NCBI GenBank assembly: GCA_904066235.2
Contig: CAJFCV020000005.1
Span: 9,729,501-9,793,500, forward strand
DNA from: Bursaphelenchus xylophilus
Lineage: Eukaryota; Nematoda; Chromadorea; Rhabditida; Aphelenchoididae
Direction of reading: 5' to 3'
DNA length: 64,000 nucleotides
A program made the translations under genes and the position numbers. Shown here piece after piece: positions 26,994 through 37,900 of the stretch; position 1 is the stretch's first letter, and every line of letters begins with the position of its first letter. The notes beneath the pieces were generated by a model that was not told the DNA's origin, did not search any database, and was given only the letters and a program-made list of their open reading frames with translations.

Positions 26994-27986
26994 TCCTCGC
27001 ATATCAAATTTCAAAATTTCACTTTCCATTTTTATGCCATTTCTCCGTCTTTAAATAAAAAAAATCTCTGTAAAGCTTTTTAGAACCTTGGCAATTCTGC
27101 CTAAAAATAAAACTACGGCTTTTGGAGTCAAAACAGGACAAGAAAACAAAAAGTCCATAAAACCGGACGAAAAAATCAAAATACTACAAACAATTAATCT
27201 ATAACTCCCATAATTCCCCTGATTCCCCCAAGCATTTTTGATTAATTTGATTTATTTCCAGCCTCATTCCGTACTTTAACCTTCCTAACCACTATCGTTA
27301 TCACTCTTGCCCTGAGACATTCACTAAACCCTCAAAACTAGACAAACCGACTGCCTCTCGCATCCCCGACCATTATCAACCACCTTCTTGTCCTTTTCCA
27401 GCACAAAGCCGGGGTTTTTCGCGGATTCAAATTTATAAAAAACTTCTCAACGAAACTGGCCTTATCGGCCGCGGTCGAGACTTCCACTCTTATCGCTGTT
27501 CTCGAGCCGGGCCGCATTCTCAGGCTATCAGCGAGCGGAATTCGGGGCTTGTTTTGCCCGCTGAGGTATTGTAAAGCAATTTGGAGTGAAAAGTTGAGGG
27601 TGGAACGCCCAAAAAACGGTCTATTAGCGGTGTTTACAGCCCTTGGCATGTGATTACAAAACAGCGGGGAGATTCACGTATTTTGAATGATTTCGCGAGG
27701 GAATTTAGGGTTATCAGCAGGCCTGTTGGAAATAGCATCATGTAACAAACAAGAATTTACAAGGCTCGATTTGCGTCATAAATTAGGGAAGGGTGTACAG
27801 TAGGAGTGAGAAGCAGGACTAGAGATTTTTTGTAGTAATTTTTGTAAGGATCAAGTGGCGACAAAGATCATTGTTTCTTTTCTTCCTGATTCTAAGAAAG
27901 AAAGTCATTGTTTTTGCATAGTTTATACGATGAAAATCGCAACATGTTGCAGCGAACAGATCGTGAAAAAATCAGGTGCAAACTAA

Positions 27987-28897
27987 CAAGGAAGGTACTT
28001 TTATGGGGGCTCCTACTTTTTGACGGGACATAGCTCAAAAATCAGAAAAAATGTGCTAATCAAGGATAACAATTTCTGCACGAACAAAGAAAAGTGTCCA
28101 TTTTTTTGAATCACCCTGTAAACCTGTGAAAAATTAAGCGAAAAGGGGTTTATATAGTACTTTAAGTCAACTTCCGATTGAATTTTCACTCCTAAAAACC
28201 TAAAATGGGCAGCTAACAAGGGAAGTACCCCAAGTGCGACGCTCAGATTTTGATGAAACTTGGCAAAAATTTAGAATAATTTTTTCTAAAATATATGCGA
28301 GAATCCTAGCTCGCGCTTTGCAGAAACAACCGAGATTTTTAGATCGAAAGTCGGCGAAAATTTAGGACTTTTTGCCGAATTTCGGCACGAAAAGTTTCAT
28401 GCCTATTTCTACCGTAAAGGATAATGTTTCTACAAAAAATCAATTTTTTCCGCACGAAACTCGCAAAGTTATGGCCAAAAAATGTTTTTCTCTCTGACCG
28501 CTCTCCGCGATTAGCGTACTCTCTCGGCGACAAAAATCGTTCGATATCTCGGCGGCGCCCGCAAAGCGCGAGCTAAAACTTTCAGGAATTGATACTTAGT
28601 TCATGACCGACGTGTATGCAAAATTTAAAGAAAATCTGAGCGTCGCACTTGGGGTACTTCCCTTGTTAGCTGCCCATTTTAGGTTTTTAGGGGTGAAAAC
28701 TCAATCGGAAGTTGACTTAAAGTACTATATAAACCCCTTTTCGCTTAATTTTTCACAGGCTTACAGGGTGATTCAAAAAAAACGGACACTTTTCTTTGTT
28801 CGTGCAGAAATTTTTATCTTTGATCAGCACATTTTTTCTGATTTTTTGAGCTATGTCCCGTCAAAAAGTAGAAGCCCCCATAAAAGTACTTTCCTTG
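27987..28897. mobile_element. Composite fold-back element with a nested 449-bp MITE
   Basis: The outer ends are CAAGGAAGGTACTTTTATGG and the inverted CCATAAAAGTACTTTCCTTG. Each outer arm is about 230 bp and the two are near-identical inverted copies containing 'tttttgacgggacatagctc'. The centre is a full 449-bp MITE (28,217-28,665). The left flank is TAA and the right flank CAA. Confidence 0.82.
28217..28665 (+). mobile_element. MITE, 449 bp, nested in a fold-back
   Basis: Third exact-length copy, running from CAAGGGAAGTACCCCAAGTG to the inverted CACTTGGGGTACTTCCCTTG. The flanking trinucleotides are TAA on the left and TTA on the right. They are mirror images, not a direct repeat, because they belong to the arms of the outer fold-back (cagcTAA / TTAgctg). 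Confidence 0.85.
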
Positions 28898-29563
28898 CAA
28901 GATTACAATTTTCTAAGGCACCTGAAGGCTGAAATTTAGGTCCGACCGACAACCCAAAAACGAGTCATTTCCACGGTGCAAAAAACAAGAAATTGCATAG
29001 TGCAAAGTGAATTTTCTTTTTCTCACAGTGCAAAACGCTGAACTCATTTCAACGACTTTAAGAACGAACCAGAGATTTTTTTCAAATCTTCCAATTTTTA
29101 GCGCCAAAATCTTACTCATCAAGCCCACCTCCATTACGCTGACACGCCAAATTACTTTCTATTGCAAAACGTCAAAAAAATGGTTCGAGTCAAGTCTTCC
29201 CCCGGTCATTTTCATCAAGTGTTCCCCTCTGCAGAAATACCGTAATAAAACCGCAGAACAAGCTTCTGTAAATGCATAAATAAACAAAGTATGCAGAAAT
29301 AAAGCAGACAAATTAGAAATTACACAAACGAGACAGATAAATGTTTGCTTTGGCATAATTTGGGGCTTTGTTTCAAACCTTGGACAAAAGTAAGTCAATT
29401 CGGATGATCTGTAACTTTTCTTATGGAACGAAAGCTCAGGTTTTCTCCTTATAGGATTATAGGATATTGCTTCAGCTTTCAATAGGTACCTCATTTTTAG
29501 CTATTGCATCATCTTACCTTGAGTTCATTCTCAAAAACTGAAATTTATGACTTTTGAATTTAG

Positions 29564-30382
29564 ATGAAATTGACTGGTTTTACACAATCACCCTCCGCTG
29601 CAACTTCGACATCGCTGTATTCCAGAGAGGACAAGAAACGAAGACAACAGGAATAGAGTCAGCTCATGCACGAGATAAAAAACTCAAAAATCACGATATT
29701 ACACTACCACAAGGTGATCAAAATCGTGATATTCGTCAGAATTGGTAGGTTTTTTTGCCTTAGATCCTCTTGATTTTAAGATATATTATACTTTAAAGAG
29801 TAGGCTTTCATAATCCGTCAAAATTTTTGAAATCGGAACATTAAATTTTGAGAAACTTCTAATTTATTTTTTTGCCCGGCAGGGATTTTTTACTGGAAAA
29901 ATTGCTTTTTATTCATGTTATAGTTTTAGAACGTGGTTGGATACATCAGCAACACAACTGCGAGTAGATTATTGCAATCCCAAACACAAGACCACAGGCT
30001 TAGCCAGAAAGATAACGAAGAAATTTCGGATATTACAGTATCTCAGAATGACGAAAAGTTTGATGTTTAGTTGGAATTGGTAGTTTTTTTGCCTTAGATC
30101 TTCTTCATTTTAGGATATATTATACTTTGAAGTATGGGCTTTCATAATCCGTTAAAATTTTCGAAATCGGAACATTAAATTTTGAGAAAATTTCGATTTA
30201 ATTTTGTGCCCAGCGGGGATTTTTTTGGAAAAATTCAATTTTAGTTCGCTTTATGGTTTCAGAATGTGCTCGGAGACGTCAGCAACAGAAATTTTAACTA
30301 CAGGCACCGACGGCGAGAAGAACTGGCAGCCACCGCCAGAGCCTCAGGGAAAAAATCCAAGAAATTACAAAGGAAAACCTGA
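29564..30382 (+). other. Tandemly duplicated exon-like units (candidate gene)
   Basis: Two units 335 bp apart share the segment from 'AATTGGTAG' (29,740 and 30,075) through 'ttgccttagatc', 'gatatattatactttga/aaga' and 'gaaatcggaacattaaattttgag' to 'cagcaaca'. Read as exons and introns, 29,564-29,744, 29,924-30,079 and 30,304-30,382 join in one open frame with phase-2 donors and end in TGA. The predicted peptide is basic (for example TGLARKITKKFRILQYLRM) and matches no family I know. The first exon lacks a start and the acceptors are weak, so this may be a decayed gene or a repeat-borne frame. Confidence 0.3.
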
Positions 30383-31824
30383 AAAGCCTGTTCACCTTTG
30401 AATTGATTCCAACCGACGATGAAGAAGATATTAATGTTGTATCTTAACACATCAGTTGTTCTTCTGCTTTTATTTCGTTGTTAATTTTACGCTTTTTGGA
30501 AATGAGTGGGTTTTAATAAGCATCGTATACAATGGTTGCCGAAATATTTGTAAGGATGGGCGCAGCTCGCAAAACCATTTTTTGACGGCAATAATTTGGC
30601 GTGCGCTGATAACGATCTGCCAAAACCTCACCAATAAAAAATGAGCCCACCGGAGAAAAACAATAAATTTATCCTTTTGACACACTTCAAGGTCATCAAA
30701 ATTTGCAAACTTGCGCGGGAAAAAATTCAAAATGGCCTTCAAAAGATACAGTTATGCAGCAAAACGAATTTAAAGGAGCAAGAAGATTATCCGTTAAAGA
30801 AGTTTAAAAACTTCGCTCAATAATTTTGTTGCCATTTACAGTACAGAAAAAATTTTTTTCCATCGATAAATCTTGATTAGAGAAAATATTAAAAGAGCAA
30901 CTGATAAGAAGGTTAAGCTCTAAAATCAGACTTTTGAAAACATCCTAAAAATTTATTAGTAATACCTCCGAATGAAACCATTTTTTGCTTTTTAAGTGAC
31001 ATTTCCCTCAAATTTTGGGAAGAAATTTCCTGAATACAAAGGTCGTGGAAATGGCAAGAATAATGTAATGAAAGCGATTCAAGGCCAAACGGTGGTCAGC
31101 CACAATCGAAAGGAGAGCCATTTATTAGTGGGGATTAGCGGAAATGATCCTTTATTTCGTTTTTTGTGGCCTTTGATCGAACCTTCAAGAGGGGCATGGG
31201 AATTCAAGGGTAAGGTAGAATGGGAGGAGAAAACGGCTAATTATAGATTTATAGCCGGAAAGATCTTTAGATACGAAAAATTAGGGCCATAAATATCTCG
31301 ACCCAGGTGCCAGGAACAAAAAATTTTTATTGAAAAGCTCCTTATATGGGGCTAAACTTTTCCAAAACACATACAAGATTTGTAGCCCGCCCTCGATAAA
31401 AACTATCAAGGTTTCTTTGCTCTAAAGTTGGGCAAAAAAATTTTTTTGGTGTGGGATATTGATGAATAGAGAACTTTCTACTGACTCTCCTCGCTTTCAA
31501 CAGTCTCTTGTCTGAAAACATCGTTGAATATTTCGGCGTGCCCCCATAGCATGAGTAAACTTTTGAATTTACACTTTGCCACGCTAAAAATAGGACAGTG
31601 AAGTCCTATCAACCCCCATGCAATAAAACCTGTCTATAACGAACAATTCTCAGGACTGCAAGAGTCAATTTATGGTCAAAACGAACCTCTTCACAACAAA
31701 ACCTTTGTGCAAAAAATAATTTTTTTGGCACACACGATTCATTGTGTCGTAAAAGCCAAGAAATTTTCTTCCCTCCGATTCTACAACGCCTTACCGCTGC
31801 AGAAAGAAAAATTGAATTTACCAG

Positions 31825-32218
31825 TTAATTTCGGTGAGCATAAAATTGCCGGTTTAGCGCCAAAATAATCGCCGGCGAAGAGCCCTCTCCACTTTTCGCT
31901 TTTTTTTGATTCAGGATGTCGTCGAGCCGATTATTGTTCTGAATAAAGCGAATTTGAAGTTGAAAACGAACGAAGGGAGCCGGCTTCCAGATTTCGGAAA
32001 TTTTAGAAATCAAAAATTGAGGTGTAAAATACGATAAAACTAATGAACCCAGAACGCAAAATGACAAAACAAGCACTCTCAAGACATACCAAAATACTTT
32101 TATGTTTTACAAAAAATGCGTTTTCACCTTGAATAACAACTTTTTTCTGAACAAAATAATAAACAAACAGTGGTATAAATGTGAATACGACAACAATAAT
32201 GTCGTAAAAACTCGTCAT
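31825..32218 (-). pseudogene. Candidate small two-TM protein, frame break or 31-nt intron
   Basis: The frame opens with ATG at 32,218 and encodes a hydrophobic segment (FYDIIVVVFTFIPLFVYYFV). A second frame, shifted by one, encodes a second hydrophobic segment (VLRVLVLSFCVLGSLVLSYF) and a basic tail that stops at 31,825. Removing the 31 nt from GTGAAAAC to AACATAAAAG joins them in frame as 121 codons. That would be an unusually short intron; a frameshifted pseudogene is the alternative. The family is not recognised. Confidence 0.3.
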
Positions 32219-32486
32219 AAAAATGCTTCTCGGGGTTTTTTTTTATGACGAAACGCTTTATTGTCATGAAAAGAAAAGGATAACTGCGTCATAAATGCTC
32301 AATTGTAAATACAGAAGGCTCTTTTTATATCCGTAAACTTGAGTCAACTTTGATGGAAATTGGATTAGGTTTGCCGTTAAAATTTGAAGGCTAAAGAAAA
32401 GAATAGAAAATCTGAGGAAAGATGACGCAAAGAGAGTCATGAAAGGGTTACTGCAACGAAAAGTCTTGGCAATCACATATAAAGAC

Positions 32487-32730
32487 ACCTCTGTAAAACG
32501 AACCGCAACCGAAAAAATGATTCGTTACGGAAGAGTTTTGTTGTATGGAAATTCGATGCATCCTAAAATTGACTCTTGGAACATCAGAAATAACAGTTCG
32601 TTATGAACGCCTCTGATAACGACTATTTCTGATGTTCCAAGAGTCAATTTTAGGATGCACTGAATTTACATGCAACAAAACTCCTCCGTAACGAATCGTT
32701 TTTTCGGTTACGGTTCGGTTTACAGAGGTT
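32487..32730. mobile_element. Near-perfect 244-bp hairpin element
   Basis: The ends are ACCTCTGTAAAACGAACCG and the inverted CGGTTCGGTTTACAGAGGT. The inner arms (about 32,560-32,592 and 32,626-32,660) are exact inverted copies of GCATCCTAAAATTGACTCTT onward, leaving a loop of about 33 nt. Eroded relatives with the same 'ctctgtacaacgaa' ends occur at about 9,130, 24,270, 31,620 and 34,108. No coding capacity. Confidence 0.75.
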
Positions 32731-32899
32731 TATTTATTTGTGATTGTGAAGACTTTTCGTTACAAAAAAAACATGGGCTTTTTATAAATTTGGAGCCTAC
32801 CAAAAAGCCGCCATAAGATTATAAAAAAGTAGAAATTAATGATTAATGATGGTCGATTGCCAGGCATATTCGAGATTTTTTAACTCGATGTTTCACCTA

Positions 32900-33327
32900 T
32901 TTTTAGAGACCCGCAAAATTTTAAGAAAATCAGCAATTGTGCTTATCACTTTTCTCTGACCGCGCTTCTCCTTTGACGTTTTCTCTCGGCCGCAAAATTC
33001 GCATAATACTAGTCCGTTCGTAAAGTCGCTGGAATGTTTTCGGCGACATGCACTCCGCGAAACCGAAAGTTCACTTTGCACTGTGCAATTTTTGGCTTTT
33101 TGCACAGTGCAATAGGCTTTTTTGGGCTGTCGCCAGCACCCTGAGTTTTCTTGCACAGTGCACGTCGCCGAAATCATTCCAGCGACTTTACGAACGGACT
33201 AGTATCTTGGCTGCGCCCGCAAAGCGCAAGCTAAAACTTGCAGGCATCAATACGTTACCCTTTGATGCCCTACGTCTGTACAAAATTTAAAGAAAATCGG
33301 AGCATCAAACATCAAACACTTCCCTTG
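32900..33327 (+). mobile_element. Decayed main-family MITE hosting another MITE
   Basis: The right end reads ACACTTCCCTTG before TCA, and the segment 'cgcccgcaaagcgcaagctaaaactt' is family interior. The left end is eroded. It is interrupted at 33,009-33,202 by an unrelated element. Confidence 0.6.
33009..33202. mobile_element. 194-bp MITE, TA target duplication, nested
   Basis: The inverted ends CTAGTCCGTTCGTAAAGTCG and CGACTTTACGAACGGACTAG extend to about 28 bp and are flanked by TA on both sides (33,007-33,008 and 33,203-33,204). The interior holds repeated GCACTGTGCAAT / GCACAGTGCAAT motifs. The TA duplication is typical of Tc1/mariner-type MITEs. It clearly inserted into an older MITE. 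Confidence 0.85.
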
Positions 33328-34869
33328 TCAGTTTGAATTCAAAAGCCCCAACTTCATGATCCATCAATACCTTCTTTACTGTAAATCTCCTGCAACTTTC
33401 GAAACCCGCTCACGCTGAAACCGAAACGCAACAAAAATCCGGTCTAAATCGTGGGGAGCTTTGCGCAATACTGTCAAAGCGAATAACTTTTTCGTTACTG
33501 TCAAGGAATTCGCCTCCCCTCTCTTAAACCTTTTGCCCCTGCGGCAGTTATTCAATCGCGCACAATACGGCTGAATAAAGAGGAGTTTCTCAACCAACGA
33601 TCCTCCCGGTTGTGTCCCGCTGTTTCTGCTTCTGTTAACTGTAAAATTACCCGGCGATACAGTTACCTGGCGTGACGCTCGCAAAGAATCAAGTGCTTTT
33701 GGGGGGAAATGCAAATTAAATCCGCTTGGAAAGTAATCTCCAAATAAGGAGATTACCTTGGATTTGCTATTAGAAAGCGGGGAAAGTAACAGCGGGCATA
33801 AGCCTGATTACAAGGTAATGTAATAGGTAGCAAAGGAAGGTAAGTTAAGGTAATTAGGAGGCGGAAGGACAATAAAAACTGATGAGTCAGTAGCTAAATT
33901 AAGATGGTAATATTAGTTACGCACCTTACTACAGAATCTCATCAGGGAAAAACGTGTTTGGAATGAAATTTCAAATGCGGACTACCTTCAAATTTACCGT
34001 GCATGGTCTACATATTCCATAGAAACACTTGCAAATTTTTTATACTAAATCACACAAAAATTGGCAAAAATTACCAAGGAGTTGTAACCCTATAAAATAA
34101 GTATAATAAAAACCTCCATACAACGAATGGAACCTAAAACAACAATTCAGCGATCTCTAGATTCAACTTTCAGCCAAAAAATGAACTTTCGTACAGTGAA
34201 ACCCTTATATAACAAACAAAAAATTTTGTTTCCTTGCAATTCTTTGTTCAGAGTTCAAACCGCAGAGCACTTTTACAACGAAAGCAGGACAAAAACCTGG
34301 AAAGATCCAATGTCTTGATCTCAACTACATCCACGCAAAAATAACAAGAATTTACCGCTGTAAATTCTTGTTCCACTCCCCTCCAAAACGACTTTCAAAA
34401 ATCCGCTCACTAATCAATTACCACACCGCGGCACCGCCTCACCTCAAAAGTTCAACACCTCCGAAGATAAACAAGCCCTCCCCTCTTGGCGAGTGGATCG
34501 CCCCCAAACCTCATGAAACTCGGCGAAAACAACGGAAAAAATAACAGTGGGATAATCGCTGATCCAATTAATTCCCCGCTCCCTCAAGAGCATTAACTTT
34601 TTTTTGGAGGGTTTCGGGAGGGGTACCCTAATTATTCCAAGGACACGCATTGTTTCAAGCGAGTAATGTTATTCCAAACGTTTTTTGTTGTTGTTTTTGC
34701 GGGTTTTGCAGCGATTTAACATTGTTTTGTGTTCAAAAGATGAAAAAAATAGGATAAAAAGATAAGATCTTCAAAATTAATAACAATCTGGTACCAACCG
34801 TATTAAGTATTCATTTAGAACTTTTAATCTTCTCGGACGATTTAAACTTTACAAAATACCAAAAATCAA

Positions 34870-34875
34870 TTTATT
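34870..34875 (-). terminator. Poly(A) signal of the PARP-fold gene
   Basis: AATAAA on the minus strand, 84 nt past the stop codon. Confidence 0.7.
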
Positions 34876-34958
34876 CCTAACAAAAGAAACCAAAACAAAA
34901 ATAAGATGAACAAGTTCAAAGGAAAAATAAGTACATCAGAACCTAAAAAAAGGCAAAA

Positions 34959-37900
34959 TTATTCGAGTTGGAACTGAGGACGCTCCTCGATGTATTGGAC
35001 CTCGACGAGGTAGCTGATTCTGGCCAAATGCGGATTCTGGATGCAATAGTCGTCAAAAAGGCTGTGCGTTTTCACAGCGCGGTCGAGTTCCTCCTGAGCC
35101 GGGAGCTGAGTAAATGGTCCCATAGGGATTTCCACTGATCCTCCCTCAATTCTAAAATCAAAGCTCCAAATCATCCCTCAGCTCACTTACTTCATAACTC
35201 CAGTGCATCTGCAGAGTCCTTCCAGTCGCAAAGAATCATAATTATCCCACATTGACTTGAGCATAGACTTCGATTTGATCGCTTGTTCGGAGTTGATCTG
35301 AGCGCCCAAAGCCACATGGCAAATGAGGATGTAAATAATCTCTTTATTCATCGGTTTGCAGAGTTGCCGGTCCGCCTTCCTCTCCCAACGATAGGCGTCC
35401 GGGAAGGTGAAGTTGGCGGCTTTTGTGCTGCAGTCGTGGAAGTAGATTGCGTTTTGGAAAACAGCCTTGTTCTGAAACAAAACGAGAATTGGACGTCTAT
35501 TCAGTTCCTTCTCAAATCTCCTAAAAGCCAAAAGAAAAATCAAAACCAACTCACCGAGGACCATGCTTCTTTGGCGCTGAATCCTTCCTTCAAATAGGTG
35601 TAGACATTGTTCTTGTTGACGCCGTGGAATAAAATGTGCCTGAAAACGGGAAACAATTATTGAATGAATGATCAAAATACTCAAATTACCCCTTCCCAAC
35701 CCCCTTACTTGTTGTACACTTCTGCGCGCCACAACTTGTCCTCCGGGCGATCTAGATTCCAAACATTGAGAACGATGAACTTATGTGGAATATAAACATG
35801 GCCGCGATTTCTGTTCAGGAATGCTTGGACCCACTGAAAAGGAGATTTACGCTCTCACAAAATAATTACAAGGTTTTTCGTTCCGCACAGTGCAATCAAA
35901 AAATATCAAATCGCACTGTGCTGTCTCGAAATTGACTAAAATTTTTGCACAGTGCAATCGGAAGTTACTGCTATTTTTGCCCAATGGAGGCTCAAAAACA
36001 GTTCCTTCACCGCACTGTGTAGTCAACTCAAATTTTTTTTCGCCCGCACTGCGAGTTCAGACCCACTTTTTTCTCTGCACCGTGCAATGAATTCCAAAGT
36101 TTTTGACTGCCCTGTGCAATCGACCCGAATCCTTTCCATCTAGACATGGCTCCCGGGCCGGGCCGGCCTGGGCCGTGGGCCGGGCCGAAATTTCGGCCCG
36201 TCAGCCCGATTTCAGATCGGCCGGGCCGGCCGGACCATCTCCGGCCCGTCGGCCGGGCCGGCGTTTCGGCCCGGCCCGGCCCGGAGTATTTAAAATCCAG
36301 AATCTCGGAGCAAAAATTGGGTTTGATAATGAAAATAAACGCAATGTCAAGGCACAATTGGTTTTTTTAAAGGTATTTTTGTTTTTAGATAGCTATGGAA
36401 CACAGTATATATCCATTTACATGATGATAGAAAAAAATTTGGACATAAGGAGTTAGAATTGGGGAGACTTTCGTTTCAATGGGCCGGCCCAGGCCGGGCC
36501 GAAGCAAATTTAAAACGGGCCGGGCCGACGGAAAATTTGAAACGGGCCGGGCCGGAACCCTTCAGGCCGACGGGCCGGGCCGAGATTTTCGGCCCGGGCC
36601 GGCCGACGAGCCATGTCTATTTCCATCAAAGCCTTACCTTTACAACATTTCCTTGATTTCGACCCCACAAATAGGTCCGAACGATCGGTTCTCCTTGTGG
36701 ATCATTGACCTTCAGTCTTCTGAACAGATCTTTTACCGACTGTTCATCTTCGTCCTTCCACTTCTCATTTTTCAACGAATTTCTTCTAATGGCCACTTCC
36801 CGTTGATAATCCTGACGTCTTTTTCGATCCAATTCCTCTCCCATCAATCCGGTCTCCGGGTCGATCAATGGCGGTGGAATGTACGGTTTCTCCTCTTTCT
36901 CCACCTCATCGTCATCATCAAGTGGGACACCAAGGCAAGTATAGACCATGTCTTCATCAGGAGTCTTATACGTGGACCCAGAAGGCTGTTTCTCCTCATG
37001 GATTGGGATTTCCGGGATCTGGGCTTTCTCTTTGGGTCCATTTCGATTATCTTTTCCTTGATCACTGGAATGTCCTTGAGAATTACTTTGATATGGAGTT
37101 CCATTTCCGAGTGTCGGAGTCGACCTGGACTGAGACTTGGTCCCATCAACAGACATTTCCTGCGCGCTTTGAGGTGAGGTCCGGGCATGTCTTGGAATAT
37201 AATATGGAATTTCCCCATCCAACGAGGGGGATCTGGTAGATTCTCTGGTGGAAACTGCGATTGGTCTTCCTCGAATTGGACGAGTTCTGGGTCGAGGTCG
37301 GCTGGCCTGAACTTCGCCCAAAGCAGCGGCCGAGAATACAGGAGTATCCTCATGAGAGTTTACATAACATTTGGTAGAGTGTTGAGAAGGTGGAGGACGA
37401 GCAGCGCCATAAAGGAACGGAACTTGAGCCTAGAATTAGAACTTTAAGCCTAATTAAACGTTTCTCTTCGTCAGAATTCACCGTTCAATCCCTAAAAATC
37501 AAAAAAAAAAAAAAAAACACTCGAAACGCCTACCTGAAAACGAGAAGCCATGGCCATTTGCATCTGAAGGTACTCCATTCCCGGATGACAGTAGAGAACT
37601 TGACCTGCCGGATAATAGGTATCACCTCCACCAACCATGAATGGATTGTGCTCGGGAGAGAACATTGCAGCACGTTTGGCCTCAAAACTGTTGGGATCCG
37701 GCGGATAATCGCGGAATTCGGGAGGAGTCGACTTGCTTCTGCCCTTCTTTTTCATATCGTCACTGATAGAATGGAACATTTGATGGGCGGCAGCGAGGAC
37801 TGGCTGTGGAAATAACACCGCGTTAAACGCCGCATTAAATTGTTGGATTTCACGATCCGAAAGCCCTTCTAAGCCTGGTACATCGAACTTGCGCTTCTGA

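Larger units (their letters stand above)
11344..29500. other. Repeat-rich, gene-poor region
   Basis: I see no gene with supported exons in this 18 kb. It contains MITEs (listed separately), a GA microsatellite near 11,681-11,692, an A-tract of about 30 nt near 14,191-14,220, a 120-bp tandem repeat (17,402-17,745) and GC-richer islands at about 15,400-15,540, 16,760-17,030, 18,340-18,600, 21,330-21,480, 22,010-22,140, 23,290-23,600, 24,790-24,990, 26,220-26,480 and 27,340-27,730. Further eroded pieces of the main MITE family lie at about 11,915-12,060, 18,800-18,940, 19,905-20,080, 20,800-21,240, 22,260-22,560 and 25,740-26,103. Open frames of 60-110 codons occur, but they lie inside repeats or are open on both strands. 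Confidence 0.6.
30450..34868. other. Region with repeats and a weak gene candidate
   Basis: No supported multi-exon gene is visible. A 98-codon plus-strand frame at 30,996-31,292 (GC-richer island) and a minus-strand one at 33,376-33,714 have no splice-site support and no family resemblance. Repeats are the fold-back at 32,487-32,730, a decayed MITE at about 32,900-33,327 with a nested element, and 'acctctgtacaacgaa'-type copies at about 31,620-31,750 and 34,108-34,275. A two-transmembrane candidate is listed separately. Confidence 0.5.

Noticed and set aside
28603..28932. 109-codon plus-strand frame
   Set aside because: It lies in the right arm of a fold-back element; the left arm encodes the same peptide on the other strand.
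36146..36370. Gly/Pro/Arg-rich frames in PARP intron 4
   Set aside because: They are translations of the GGCCGGGCC repeats and have no start or splice support.
36479..37239. Long plus-strand frames opposite PARP exon 4
   Set aside because: Shadows of the minus-strand coding exon, which has splice sites and continues in frame to the catalytic exons.
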